Shown piece by piece: positions 35,188 through 45,340 of a stretch of DNA of 64,000 nt; the stretch's first letter is position 1; each line of letters opens with the position of its first letter. The notes beneath the pieces are model-generated. The model had not been told where the DNA came from, did not search any database, and saw nothing but the letters and a program-made list of their open reading frames with translations. The stretch is taken from the NCBI GenBank assembly GCA_963556145.1, contig OY744462.1, positions 7,626,001 to 7,690,000 of the forward strand, written 5' to 3'. Position numbers and translations under genes: made by a program. This stretch comes from Hygrocybe punicea (Eukaryota; Basidiomycota; Agaricomycetes; Agaricales; Hygrophoraceae).

Positions 35188-37464
35188 ATGGTGAGCAAGA
35201 GCTCCAAGAAGATCTGCACACATATTCTGATGCAAGAGAACAAGGCGATGATCATCAGTGATAGCAGTGATGAAGCTGAGACAGTTCTCACATGCACCGG
35301 CACTGCGGATCTGCTGCCACAACAACCCATTCCCATCCAACTAAAGCAAATGACGTTTGACGACTGGAAATGGAAGGTGTTGAACAGCGATGAGAAATTG
35401 GAGCAAATGTGCAGGGATGCCATGGCTGAGCAGGGTATACGACAGATTCTAGCTGAGAAAAAGGAATGGCAGGAAAACAAACAACAAGAGAAGAAAAGAA
35501 GCAATGCACGAGAAAGGAAGCATAAATCCCGGGCTTTGAAAAAGAAGAAAGCATTGGAGGCTGAAACATCTGATGTGCAGCTCTGTGGAGTCAATAACGT
35601 GCTGATATCTCAGGATCACCATGACAGCACAGGCATCGATAATCGGGCTCACCATTCACGACCGGGAGTGGACTGGAGAAAAGAGCGCAATGGAAGGAAC
35701 AATGGCAAAGTGGTTCCAACAAACGCACGACACACAAATTGGTACCATCCCTTCCTATGGATTCACATCGCACAGGCTGCAAAAAAGGGCCTGTGGTCAG
35801 CATGAAACATGGAGACAATTCTTTGACATGAAAATCCACACCAGTTCAACAAATTGCATGCCGGCACAATCCAACGCTGGCTCAGTGGCCACGGATTCAC
35901 ACCAGCAACACTTGAAAATGTGAAACGAGGACGTGTGCTCGCTGCAAGTGGTTGTGTTGGTGTCCTTACTGGATGTCCTGACATTGTCAATACAGTGAAA
36001 GAGAAACTCATTGAGTTGCGTACCTCAGGAGTCCCCATTGGAGTTTTCCTCACTTGCACCATCATGCTATCCATCATCAAAACCCAACAACCTCAGCTTC
36101 TCAATATCTTCAAATGTTCCAAGTCGTACGTTCGAGGATTCCTGCGGAGTGTTCTTGATTGGACTCTCTGTAAGGCAACACGAAAAGCTGCTCATCTTCC
36201 TGCTGATGCTGAAGCTCAATGCACATGAGCTTTTTTTCGCCTTGTTCATCTCATGAAGCATCGCGACATTCCACCAAAACTGCTCATTTTCATGGATCAA
36301 ACTGGGAAATGTCTGATGGGAACAAAAGACAAGACCTACGAGAAGCGAGGATCCAAACAAGTTGACCTTGCTGCCAAGGACAAAAAGCGTGCTTACACCC
36401 TGTGTGTTGCAACAATGGCTGATGGCGACGTTCTCCCATTCCAGCAAGTCTGGTCAGGAAAGACAAAGGTTTCTCTTCCGAGTGAACGTGCTGACAGAAT
36501 ACTCGGTTTTGATTTCGCGTTTGCAGCTAGTGAAAAGAAAACCAGTCATTTCAGCACACTTAAAACAATGAAAGAGGTCCGTGTTCAGCTTACCACCTTG
36601 CAGAATTGCCTGACAATGCTTCATGATGCGCAGTGGGTAGAAACAATCCTGGTGCCATACATCAATGATGTGATTGAAAGTGACCTGGACTTGTGAGATG
36701 TCCCAGACCAAAAGAGTGTTCTCATGATCAACTGCTATCCTGTTCACATTGGGCTGCCATTCCATACCTTTGTCCTTGAGGAGTACCTGAACATTTACCT
36801 GATCTTTGTGCCGGCAAACTGTACCAGCATCTTTCAGGTCACTGATGTGGGACTGCAACGAATCATCAAACACTGCTTGTCACAATTCGAATTACAATGG
36901 TTTGTTGACTCGCACACAGCACAAATGACGGCAGGGAAAAAAGCAAAAGAGGTCTTATTCACAAAATCCCTTCCAGTCCTCTGTGATGCAACAATCCGAC
37001 CGATTGTTGAGGCTTACAATTGGCTTCGAAGTGCAATTGGCTGGGATGTCATCAAGAAGGCAAATTCAATGTGTCGTGTAGGGGAGTGGAACTTATCTGG
37101 GGATATCCTGACCAGTCGCAAAGCCTGTGCAGCTCTCCATAAATATCTCAAGAATGATCAAGTTTTACGAGAAGAAATTGAAGGCAAACTTGGACCACAG
37201 ACATTCATGGAGGAGGAGATTGAACCCAATGACTCAGACATGCCTGGAGATGGCATTGATGACACTGACGTACCAGCCAGTGCTGTGATCCAACAAGCAC
37301 TTGGATTTACAGTTCCAACCACAGATACTTTGACAGACAACCAGCCATACTGTGTCAAGAACACCAATGTCACACTCACTTCTGAAGGGTTCTTGCAGGG
37401 AGGGGGCCCACGGGAGGATATCTGGGAGCTAACAGACAATGATTTCGCTGTAGAGGAGCCTTAG
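35188..37464 (+). pseudogene. DDE transposase with four TGA stops
   Basis: One plus-strand frame runs from 35188 to 37464 with TGA at 35803, 35824, 36226 and 36694 and no other break. The N-terminal part is a Lys/Glu-rich coiled segment, followed by a helix-turn-helix-like stretch (about 35740-36200). The DDE core has FMDQTG (first Asp, near 36294) and a segment LMINCYPVHIG, where the second Asp is expected but Asn stands. The third acidic position is in the IFQVTDVGLQR block (near 36830). A region with EWNLSGDILTS follows. The layout fits the CENP-B/pogo-like DDE-1 transposases common in basidiomycetes. The four TGA codons, and Asn for Asp, make it inactive. Confidence 0.82.
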
Positions 37465-37622
37465 AAGACTTTAAATAATTTTTGGAAATTTTTTCTATAT
37501 TTCTTGTTGCCTATTTGACCGTTGACCCGCCTCAATGCAACAAACCCCTTGTGACCAGTGACCAAGCTATGCAACAGACCCCATGTGACGCGTGACTGTT
37601 GCCACCATACAGTTACCTACAG
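37465..37622. other. 3' end of DNA transposon
   Basis: AT-rich trailer and subterminal repeats related to 16710-16800, ending in the 25-bp inverted repeat (37598-37622). Confidence 0.7.
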
Positions 37623-37664
37623 TATCGTGGCTCGCCATTCTTCTTCATTCACCCACCACCTGAC
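37623..37664 (+). pseudogene. 5' UTR piece of broken FLC copy
   Basis: TATCGTGGCTCGCCATTCTT and the rest match 45296-45337 in front of the intact FLC gene. The piece is cut off by the inverted-repeat element starting at about 37665. The matching rest of the gene begins at about 41822. Confidence 0.85.
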
Positions 37665-38719
37665 TTCTTATGTGATGGGAAAGTGGCCTTAGAGGCCTGG
37701 CTCTCGAGAGCTTCTGCAATACATTTCCTGATCAGTACTAATTTGTGCCTGCTGCCGGAAACCATACCTGCAGTGGGTCTTGGGCAACCTGACCGTTTGG
37801 GCACAGTTTCATGGCCAAACCGTGGGTGGGGGCACACCCACCAATTAGGCGTTCCATTACCTCGCGAGGGTGGCTGGCCATGTCAATTGACAAGGGCCTG
37901 GCCCTGGTGAGGTATGTTTTGCCTTCCTCACCTCGCGAGGGTGGCCGCCAACGTCAATTGACATGGGCCTGGCCCTCGCAAGGTACTTGGGGGTGGTGCT
38001 GGTGCTGGTGCTGGTGCTGGTACTGGTGCTGGCCCCTCTTCGTTACCCTCATCGCCATCACCTCGAAGGCACAAGATGCACATCATTCGATGTGCGCTTG
38101 TGTTCACGAGGTAACCAAGGAGGAGGAGGGAGTAAGTCGATGGCAAAAGTAGATAGAAAAAAACATACCTGGGCCAGAGTGTGGGCGCACCACACCTCTG
38201 ACCCAGCTTTCCATGCTCCCCGTCATCGTTATCGGCGCAGTCATTGTCACGACAGTTGTTGATTGGAGAGCAGAGAGGGAGACAGAGTGGAGGGAGGACA
38301 GAGAGCGGGGAGGAGACAGTGTGGGGTGAGGAGAGAGAGGGGGCAGAGGGTTGAAGAAATGGCGGGGAGGAATTGAGAGTGGGGAGAGAGAATGGAGAGA
38401 GAATGGGACAGTGGGGAGTGGAAATGCGGGGATGGAGAGAGGGAGAGTGCTGGTGGGGGAGGTGTAGTAGAGGAGTGCAGGGAGGTGAATGGGAGGGAGA
38501 GAGAGGGCGGGGAGGAGGGAAAGTGTGTGGGACCAAGGTGAGAGTGTGTGGGATGGAGGTGAGAGTAGGGACAGGGAGAGTGGGCAGGTAGAGGTGAGTG
38601 AGTGAACAGGGAGAGGGAGAGTGGATGGATACTGTTGTGTTACCGTTGTTCCCGCTGTTCCCCTCTTCATTGTTGTCTGTGTTCTTGTCGTCATCCTTTC
38701 CCTCCTTGTCGTCTCTGTC

Positions 38720-39878
38720 TAGTGTTGCCGAAGTTCAGTTCGGTCCGGTTCCGACCCTTTTTGGCGGAACCACGAACTGAACTTCGGGTCCGGTTTGGCG
38801 CATGGCCAAACCCGGACCCAGACGGCGTCGAACCGTCTCTTCGCGTTCGGTCTGGGTTCAGACGCGGTCTGAAACCCAGACCGAGGTGGGCTCACCCCGT
38901 CCGTTCTCCTCACGAATGGCAGGCGCGTATCAATAGATACGGCGCTGCACTTCGCGAGGTAGATGGGTGCGGGGGAGCCCTCCGGTGTCCCAAAGGGATG
39001 TGGAGGGACGGGGGGTCTTGTCCCGTGGTCCCTGCATGGCATTGCCGGCGCTGCTGCTGCCAACCGTTGTCCTCGTCGGGGCGGTGGTATGGTTGTGGTG
39101 GTGTTGCTGCCACGGCTGCTGCTGCTGCTGCTGCTGCTGTTGCCGCCGTTGCTGCTGATACTGCTGCTGCCGTCGTTGCTGCCGCTGCCGGCGCTGCTCC
39201 TGCTGCCGTCGCCGTTGCTGCTGCCGCTGCCGCTGCTGTCGCCGTTGCTGCTGCCGCTGCTGTCGTGGCCGTTGCTGCTGCCGCTGCCGTTGCCGTTGCC
39301 GTTGCCACTGCTGCTGCTGCCAGCATTGCTGCTGCTGCTGCTGGCCGTCGTGGTTGTCGTTGCCGTTGTTGTTGCCGCCGCTGGTGGTGGTGGTGGTGGT
39401 GGTGTTGCAGCTGTCACGCATCCGTTGGCATTGGGTTGGCGTTGGGTGGTCATCTCGCGGCCGTGGGTGTGGTCACACTGCGGTCGCGGTCGAGCTTCCT
39501 GTAGCAGGCAACATTAGTAAAGTTCAGGAAAGTAAAATACGTACCTGTGTTCATGAACGCGACATTGTGTCGCGTTCATTGGCCTTGCGTTGTTGCGTGT
39601 TGGTGAAGAAAGCTACCTGTAACGGTCACATGATACCGTTTAACACGAAAAAGTAAGTAATGGAATGCGAAAAATAAATGAAATAAATACCTTAAAAATA
39701 TCCGCGTTTGCGGTTTGGACGCGGTTTGGAGCCGTTCAGGAAATCCGGCGGGCCTCGAAACCCGGAACTGAACCCACGGTCCGATTCAGCACTTGGCTGA
39801 ACTTAGACTGAACCTAGGGTTCGGTTCGGGGTTTGAACCGGGTTCGGCTAGGTTCGGAACCGAACTATGGCAACACTA
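38720..39878. mobile_element. 1.16-kb hAT-like non-autonomous element
   Basis: The ends TAGTGTTGCC and GGCAACACTA are inverted, and the similarity extends inward with mismatches. A perfect 8-bp target duplication TCTCTGTC lies at 38712-38719 and 39879-39886. Both points fit the hAT superfamily. The interior has CTG/GCC trinucleotide repeats and GGTTCGG-type degenerate repeats but no transposase. Confidence 0.88.
39110..39400. repeat. CTG/GCC trinucleotide-rich tract
   Basis: About 290 bp of imperfect GCTGCT, GCCGTT and GGTGGT repeats inside the hAT-like element. It creates stop-free frames on both strands (Leu-, Gln- and Ala-rich) that are not genes. Confidence 0.9.
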
Positions 39879-40640
39879 TCTCTGTCACCATCGGTGGCAT
39901 CCTCTTTTTCCTCATTGCCTTCATTGCCTCGTCGTCCTTGCTTCCACTGGTTGTGTTCTCAGAAAAAAGCGAGTGGGGGTGTGGTTGGATGAGGGTGCAA
40001 ACGGCTCCCACAAGGAAGTGAGAGGTAGAACACGAGAGTCACTGGAGAAACTCACCAAGCAAATATTTGTCGTACTAGTACCGCTAACCTGAAGTTCAGT
40101 CACGAGTTTGGTTAGCAGAGACCATCGGATGCACTAACCTACCAATGTTGTGGAACCTCCAAGTAATATCGAGTGCAAGCATGAGTGGCAGTGAGTGCTG
40201 AATGTCTTGGTATTTTTCTCTTGATTTTTGATGCAGTGGTTGTTGTATATGTGAATTTTCATAGTCAGTGCACTGTTAAACAAACTCTCATTGGTTGATC
40301 ATCACCGCCAATCTCTGACACCTCTCCTGGACCTCTCCCGGACCTCTCCAGCTGCCTCTCCCCACCTCTAGCTGCTATACCTCACATTGCAGTCAGTCAG
40401 ATGATCGTCGTCAATCAATGATCAACAAACCGCGTCGCGTTCTCTTCTTGTCGCGCCTCTCTCTTTCACCCACACTTCCTGTAAGTCCCTTTCGCCTTTC
40501 AATCATTCTGCCAAAACTAATGCCTGAAAAGAGGTGTTCAGAGGTGAGAGGATGGCCATGATGAGGACACCATGGAAGAAAAGGACGACAATGAGGACGA
40601 CAACAACAAAGAGGAGGAGGATGAGCAAGGAGGAACACAA
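39879..40640. other. inner right arm of inverted-repeat element
   Basis: No gene recognised. Contains three CTCTCCxGGACCTCTCC-like short repeats near 40320-40350 and an Asp/Lys-rich reading near 40570-40630. Confidence 0.4.
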
Positions 40641-41371
40641 TGGCCAGTTCTCCCTGTTCTCTCTATTTCTCCTCCTCATCTCCTCCACACACACTCTCCC
40701 CATTCCTTCTATATCTCCCTGCTCCTCCACTCCCACTCTCTCTTCCCTCCCTGCCCTCTCTCTCCATCCTCCCCCCACACACCGTCTTCTCTCTGCGCTC
40801 TCTTTATCCTCCCCGCTCTCTCTTCCCTCCCTTCTCTATCTCCCTGCTCCCCCTCTCCCCAATGCCTCCCTCTCTACTCCTTCCCACTCCCTCCCTCTCC
40901 ACTCTCTGTCCCTCTCTGTCCCCTCCCTGTCCCCTCCCTGTCCCCTCCCTGTCCCCTCTCTGTTCCCCTCTCTCCCCTCCCTGTCTTTCTCTCCGCTCCC
41001 TCTTCCCCCTCCCCGTTCCCTCTCTCCTCCCTACTCTCTCCTCTCCTCTCTCTCTCCCCTCTCTCTCCCCTCTCTCCCCCTTCTCCTCCACCCCTGTGCT
41101 CTCTCTCTTCTCTCCATTCCCTATCTCTCCCTGCGCCCCCACTCTCCCGCTCCTCCCCACTCTCCCTCTCCTCCAGGCTAGACTGTCCGCAGTATGTTCG
41201 ACGCAACAGGGGTGTCACGAGGTGCGAGGTGTGAGGGCTGGAGGGCATCCGGCACCTCACAAATGCCACCTTCACATCAATTGACGTGACAGAGGGTGTC
41301 ATGAGGTGCGAGAGAAGAGGGGGCACCCCGCAAACACCACACCCACGTCAATCGACGTGGCAGGGTATCGC

Positions 41372-41437
41372 TAGTGTTGCCTAAAACCGGTCGACCGGGA
41401 TCAGCTTTTCCTGGTCAACCAGTTTTAGGCAACACTA
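41372..41437. mobile_element. 66-bp hAT-like mini-MITE
   Basis: Starts TAGTGTTGCCTAAAAC and ends with its complement, forming an almost complete hairpin. Flanked by GGTATCGC (41364-41371) and GGTATCAC (41438-41445), an 8-bp duplication with one mismatch. It shares the first ten bases with the ends of the element at 38720. Confidence 0.88.
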
Positions 41438-41821
41438 GGTATCACTAGGGTCCCCATTCCCTCTCTCTTCCCTCCTTCTCTCTCTCTCTGCTGTGTTCTC
41501 CCTCTCCCCTCCCCGCATTCCCTTTATCATATCTGCATAGTCAATAGAGAGCTTGGAAAATGATATGGAAAAATGAAAGTACTCAAAAGTGACATCTAGG
41601 AGGTTCGAAATAGAGATTTATATAATTGCAAAACATGGAAATGCTCAGAAAACATATCTAAAATACATGGTGGTTACATCAACAGAGGTTCATATACTCT
41701 AACAAGAGGTTGGCCAATTTTTGGGGGGAGCCTCCCAAGACCCAGGCCTCGAAGGCCACATCTCTCTCACATAAGAACCCCCCCTTGGAGGCCATGGGAA
41801 CCTACCTAAAATGCTGCCTTG

Positions 41822-42172
41822 GGTGCTGCGACTACTCACCTTCACTCCACTCATCGTTGCTTCCCTCACGTGCGGTTTTGAGGACTCGTTGTGTCAGTAA
41901 ACCCAACTCTACCGTGACGCGTCCAGAGGTAGCTAATTGATGATGATGATGATGATGATAATTCCCCATAGTCACCTCGTCTGTTACCTATTGTGCACCA
42001 CCAGAGAGTCTTCTCGTGCAACAGTTCAATGTCGCCTACGTTGCAAAGAATTCTTCCAACTTCTTCAACATCTCCGCAGCCAGTGTCGTACGTCACACCC
42101 GTTTATTATTATTAAAATTTCACAACTGACTCTGAAGAACCCCCCCTCCTAGGAGCCAAACATCACCGTTCA
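41822..42172 (+). pseudogene. truncated FLC-type channel gene copy
   Basis: Aligns with 45361-45724 of the intact gene: the end of the signal peptide (without its ATG), intron 1 with its GAT repeat, exon 2 (VTYCAPPESLLVQQF), intron 2 and the first codons of exon 3. It then breaks off into transposon sequence. Exon 2 has a few replacements (for example NVAY for DVAY). Without a start codon or a membrane domain it cannot make a channel. Confidence 0.88.
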
Positions 42173-42424
42173 TGCCAGTCCAGCACCAACTTGGTTATCT
42201 TCATTGCTCCAAGGGTGGTGGTTGTCCGAGTCAGCATGCGGAGAATCACTGTCTTCAATCTCAACATCTCGAGCTGAACCTGAACCTGATCCCGCCATGA
42301 AGGCATCAAAGGAATGAGAGACTGCAGGCTGACTGCAATATTGAGCATGTCTGTAGTATGTCGATTGCGATACCTGCTTGCGTTGCTTGCATCGGACAGG
42401 ACAATCACAAAACCACGGTGCCAT
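42173..42424 (-). pseudogene. Tnp2/Plavaka-like N-terminal fragment
   Basis: The minus-strand ORF begins MAPWFCDCPVRCKQRKQVSQ and continues STYYRHAQYC, a Cys/His pattern (CxC..C...VS..T..RH) like the N-terminal zinc finger of Tnp2-type (CACTA/Plavaka) transposases in Agaricomycetes. It is followed by an acidic Ser/Asp-rich linker and stops at the junction with the broken FLC copy. No catalytic region is present here. Confidence 0.5.
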
Positions 42425-43107
42425 CTAGAAAAAACATAAAATTGTGTGAAATGCCAAAAAGCATTGAAAAACACTGACAAAATACAAGAAATAACAGTTT
42501 TCTTGAAGTCGAGTATCGATAAAGTGTACTAGTTGTCGTTCTCACACCAGCCAAATCCGGTTGGTTCATTGGTATTCATTTTTATTCACTGATAGTCGTT
42601 GACAGCTCTCACAAGTCTCTCTAAATCAATACAAATCCTCGGACTCTTCACTGGGAATGATCACTATTATATATGGCATTTCTTTACTGGTAAAATTTTC
42701 ACAGAAATGCCCGCAAAAGTAGGATCATGCAATTTAGAGAACTTTTTTATGTGCTTTTTATCTACTTTTATGAGAGGTTTGACCTTTTCCAGGCTAAGGG
42801 ACTCAGCATGGAAAAGGTGAAAAGAGTTTCACCTTTTCCCCCTTTTTCCCCTTGGAAAAGGTGAAAAGGGCCCAAAAAGGGGATATGTAGTTTTACTGAT
42901 GCTTGCTGAAAAGAGCAGTCCTTTTTGAACCTTTTTACAAGGGAAATCCTCTTTTTCAGGTGAATCACCTTTTCTAAGCAAAGGGACCTAGCTTAGAAAA
43001 GGTGAAACTTCTTTTGAGCCTTTGTGAGCTTGAACTTCTTTGTGACACCTCTTGCAAATGGGTCTCAAGTGTGTAGGAAAAGGACCCCTGAATTTGCTGA
43101 TGTACTA
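42425..43107. other. no gene; short internal repeats
   Basis: The part 42780-43010 holds repeated GGAAAAGGTGAAA and CACCTTTTCC motifs in both orientations, able to fold, and two copies of an AAGGGAC(T/C) unit. It may be a decayed MITE. The remainder shows nothing. Confidence 0.4.
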
Positions 43108-43440
43108 TGCACTGGCAGGGGCTGGCACCGACTTTTTCACTGAAACTGGTTATTCAAGGCTTCCCGCAAAGCCTCCTGCGGGATCCGGGACAGTCCTGAA
43201 TTTTCTGGTTCTTTGGGCAGTATCACGTCCCTTCATACTATCCGTACAATATGAGGACTGATTGTTGGGAGAATACCCGCCTTGTATTGGTTATTATCAT
43301 TGCCTCAAGTTTCCACCTGCTATTCCCACTGGCAACTGTCCATACTATTTCACCGTTGACACGCCATCAGCACAGACTCTTGCCCCCACCCTGGATCACC
43401 CAACGAATTGGCGAATCGTTACCCGGCCCTCGTCTTCGCC

Positions 43441-43448
43441 TATAAAAG
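43441..43448 (+). promoter_or_regulatory. TATA box of secreted protein gene, copy 2
   Basis: TATAAAAG, 99 bp upstream of the ATG at 43540. Identical to the first copy. Confidence 0.6.
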
Positions 43449-43539
43449 TGTCAGCACTCTCTCTCTCGAATTCCCCAGAGCTGGTCTCTCAAACACACTC
43501 ACGACACTGACACGAACCCACACTCTTTCCATCTGAACC

Positions 43540-44296
43540 ATGCGTTTCACTTCGTTCTTCGCAGGCCTCACCATTGCCTTCACTCCTGTGATGCTCGCGA
43601 TCTCTGCCCCCCTCCTGGTAAGCAGCCATCCGTGCCACTGGCATAATCCTTCCAGAGTGATCTTTCACTCCCATGGCGTGTAGGTTAGGGACATCCACGC
43701 AGATCCAAATGATCTGATCAGAAGGAGGTGCGTTCTTTCAACATCTGGACCTGTCCCCACATTCTGACAATACAACAAATCTCATTGCCGACAGCAGCAT
43801 CCCGCTCTTGACGAAGCGGTCAATCTCGGTTGTAAGTAGCACGTATTCTGGCATATAAAACCTAGAGCTCAATCCTGCTTATTCGCACTCTTACAGGGAC
43901 CATCCACGCCTCAGGCTAATAATCCCCCCAGCATTATTGTCACCGAACCCGGATCCACACACGGATCCCCACCCGGATCCCCAACCCAAGTTTCTCGGGC
44001 TGAGATTCCGCCTCATCCCAATGGCGCTTCGACCAACAGCCCCGTAACCTCCCAAACTGAATTTCTGTCTCCGCCTAACTCTAGGTCCGAGGCACCTGAG
44101 GTAATTCACATAACAAACCCCAAATGTTTCCCTCTCAACATTTTCTTCACAGGATCCCGACCATGGACCTACGCCGCACAACGGTCTCAATGGTGTACAT
44201 GAATATCCATCTCCAACTCCGGCTCAGCAGCCACCAACTCCGGCTCAGCAGCCACCACGACGAAGTCGGGCTCATTCTCCGCCTCCTAGAACTTGA
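43540..44296 (+). CDS. small secreted proline-rich protein, copy 2
   Basis: Exons 43540-43617, 43684-43727, 43795-43831, 43897-44100 and 44153-44296, all GT-AG and in phase, about 168 residues. Signal peptide and pro-region match copy 1 except for a few residues, and the Kex2-like LTKR is kept. The tail differs: exon 4 has unrelated-looking Pro/Ser/Thr-rich sequence with GSPPGSP-type repeats, and exon 5 has two SPTPAQQPP-type units instead of the 20-residue repeats. It ends SPPPRT because of a frame change relative to copy 1, whose final codons (ELED, TGA) are still present just downstream in another frame. Likely secreted and proteolytically processed; role unknown. Confidence 0.75.
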
Positions 44297-45165
44297 AGAC
44301 TGAGAAGCTTCAGACATCACAGCCACTGATGAGCGGAAAGAAGGATGTAGCTCAGGGTGGAGCATTGAGGTGGAAGGGAGCTGTGGTACTGAAGACTTTG
44401 TTTACTTACGGATGGAATGCAAATATTTCTGATTCGGGTTGGCTTCGAAGATTCGAACATATCCAAGTTTAATATTTGTATAGTAACAGTCTGTATCACC
44501 GTTTGGTCAGTATGGGTGATAGTTGTTGCAGCGTGATTTTGTCGCACCCATTCAAGTTCCTATAGGTCGTTCCAAGCGTTGCAAAAGCCATGACGTCACT
44601 AACGAAGTCTCTGCCAGTCGGGCAGTGCTAGTTGACCCGATAGCGGCTGTTGTACCAGGGCCTCTGGAGGCTGTTCGGGCAACAATGCTTGGCGCCAATG
44701 CTGCGGCGGTGTTAGGTTCCTGATTCCTGACCAGTAAGTATAAGTACTAGTATTTACTTAGTACGTACTTGTGCTTGTTGGGCGTTCACCAGACAACGAG
44801 GCTTTGGGTTATGATGATGAACAGCATTTTCAGGATATGAAAACGATAACAGTTGTGTGTGTGTCCCGTAACAAGCGCTGCTGCCGCGCCCATGCGGTAT
44901 GGCGGAAGGAAACGATAATCCGAGTCTACATCATGCATCAGAGCCAGGATGGCGCATGTCCGTAAGTTTAACTGTATATCAAAACGATCTTGGTTGAGTT
45001 TCTGCAGGCTTTTTGCCAGCGTGTCAGTACGAACAGTTGCCAAGGCGACCCAAAGTCTGCGGTATTGCAAACCCCTCAGGTATTTGTAGTGGGACTTGGA
45101 ACTTGGAAGCGAATTGTTGAGCCCCTATCTAAGATATCTAAGTATCTTGTAATTCCCTTATTGGC

Positions 45166-45202
<37 letters not shown>

Positions 45203-45340
45203 AAAAGGAACAATGAAACAACGCCCGGCAACACGTTCTTTGGTCGGAGGTGGCGCGGTGACGACCGTCAAAGGACCTTTTATGCCTGGAACGCGTATCG
45301 TGGCTCGCCATTCTTCTTCATTCACCCACCACCCGACTTC

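Larger units (their letters stand above)
16710..37622 (+). mobile_element. TA-inserting DDE DNA transposon, interrupted
   Basis: The ends are perfect 25-bp terminal inverted repeats: the left starts CTGTAGGTAACTGTATGGTG (16710-16734) and the right is its reverse complement (37598-37622). Each end is followed outward by TA (16708-16709 and 37623-37624). The intact duplicate at 45290-45305 has the same flanks joined through a single TA, so it is the empty site. Of the 20.9 kb, only 16710-16919 and 34746-37622 belong to this transposon (about 3.1 kb); the rest is nested insertions. It encodes a small ORF1 and a decayed DDE transposase. The TA duplication and DDE layout point to the Tc1/mariner-pogo superfamily. 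Confidence 0.9.
37665..41777. mobile_element. 4.1-kb inverted-repeat element in FLC copy
   Basis: The ends TTCTTATGTGA...GGCCTTAGAGGCCTGG and, inverted, CCAGGCCTCGAAGGCC...TCACATAAGAA share about 35 of 45 positions. GA-rich sequence in the left arm (38275-38600) mirrors CT-rich sequence in the right arm (40650-41180), and each arm starts its low-complexity part next to an Asp/Lys-rich coding-like stretch. Motifs around GTCAATTGAC occur in both arms. No target duplication was found. Between the right end and the FLC remnant lie about 45 bp of unassigned sequence, and the FLC start codon region is missing. The layout recalls the element at 25493-32426. Confidence 0.65.
43108..45294. repeat. segmental duplication B, downstream copy
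   Basis: Copy of 14443-16709. It is intact up to the FLC 5' UTR and shows the single TA that is the empty site of the DNA transposon. Confidence 0.92.

Noticed and set aside
38719..39517. Leu-, Ala-, Gln- and Ser-run ORFs on both strands
   Set aside because: They are products of the CTG/GCC repeat tract inside the hAT-like element.
40534..41284. Ser/Pro/Leu-rich ORFs of over 200 codons in three frames
   Set aside because: CT-rich simple sequence in the arm of the inverted-repeat element; all frames are open.
42784..43010. Complete MITE with AAAAGGTGAAA hairpins
   Set aside because: Repeated motifs are clear, but no consistent ends or target duplication could be found.
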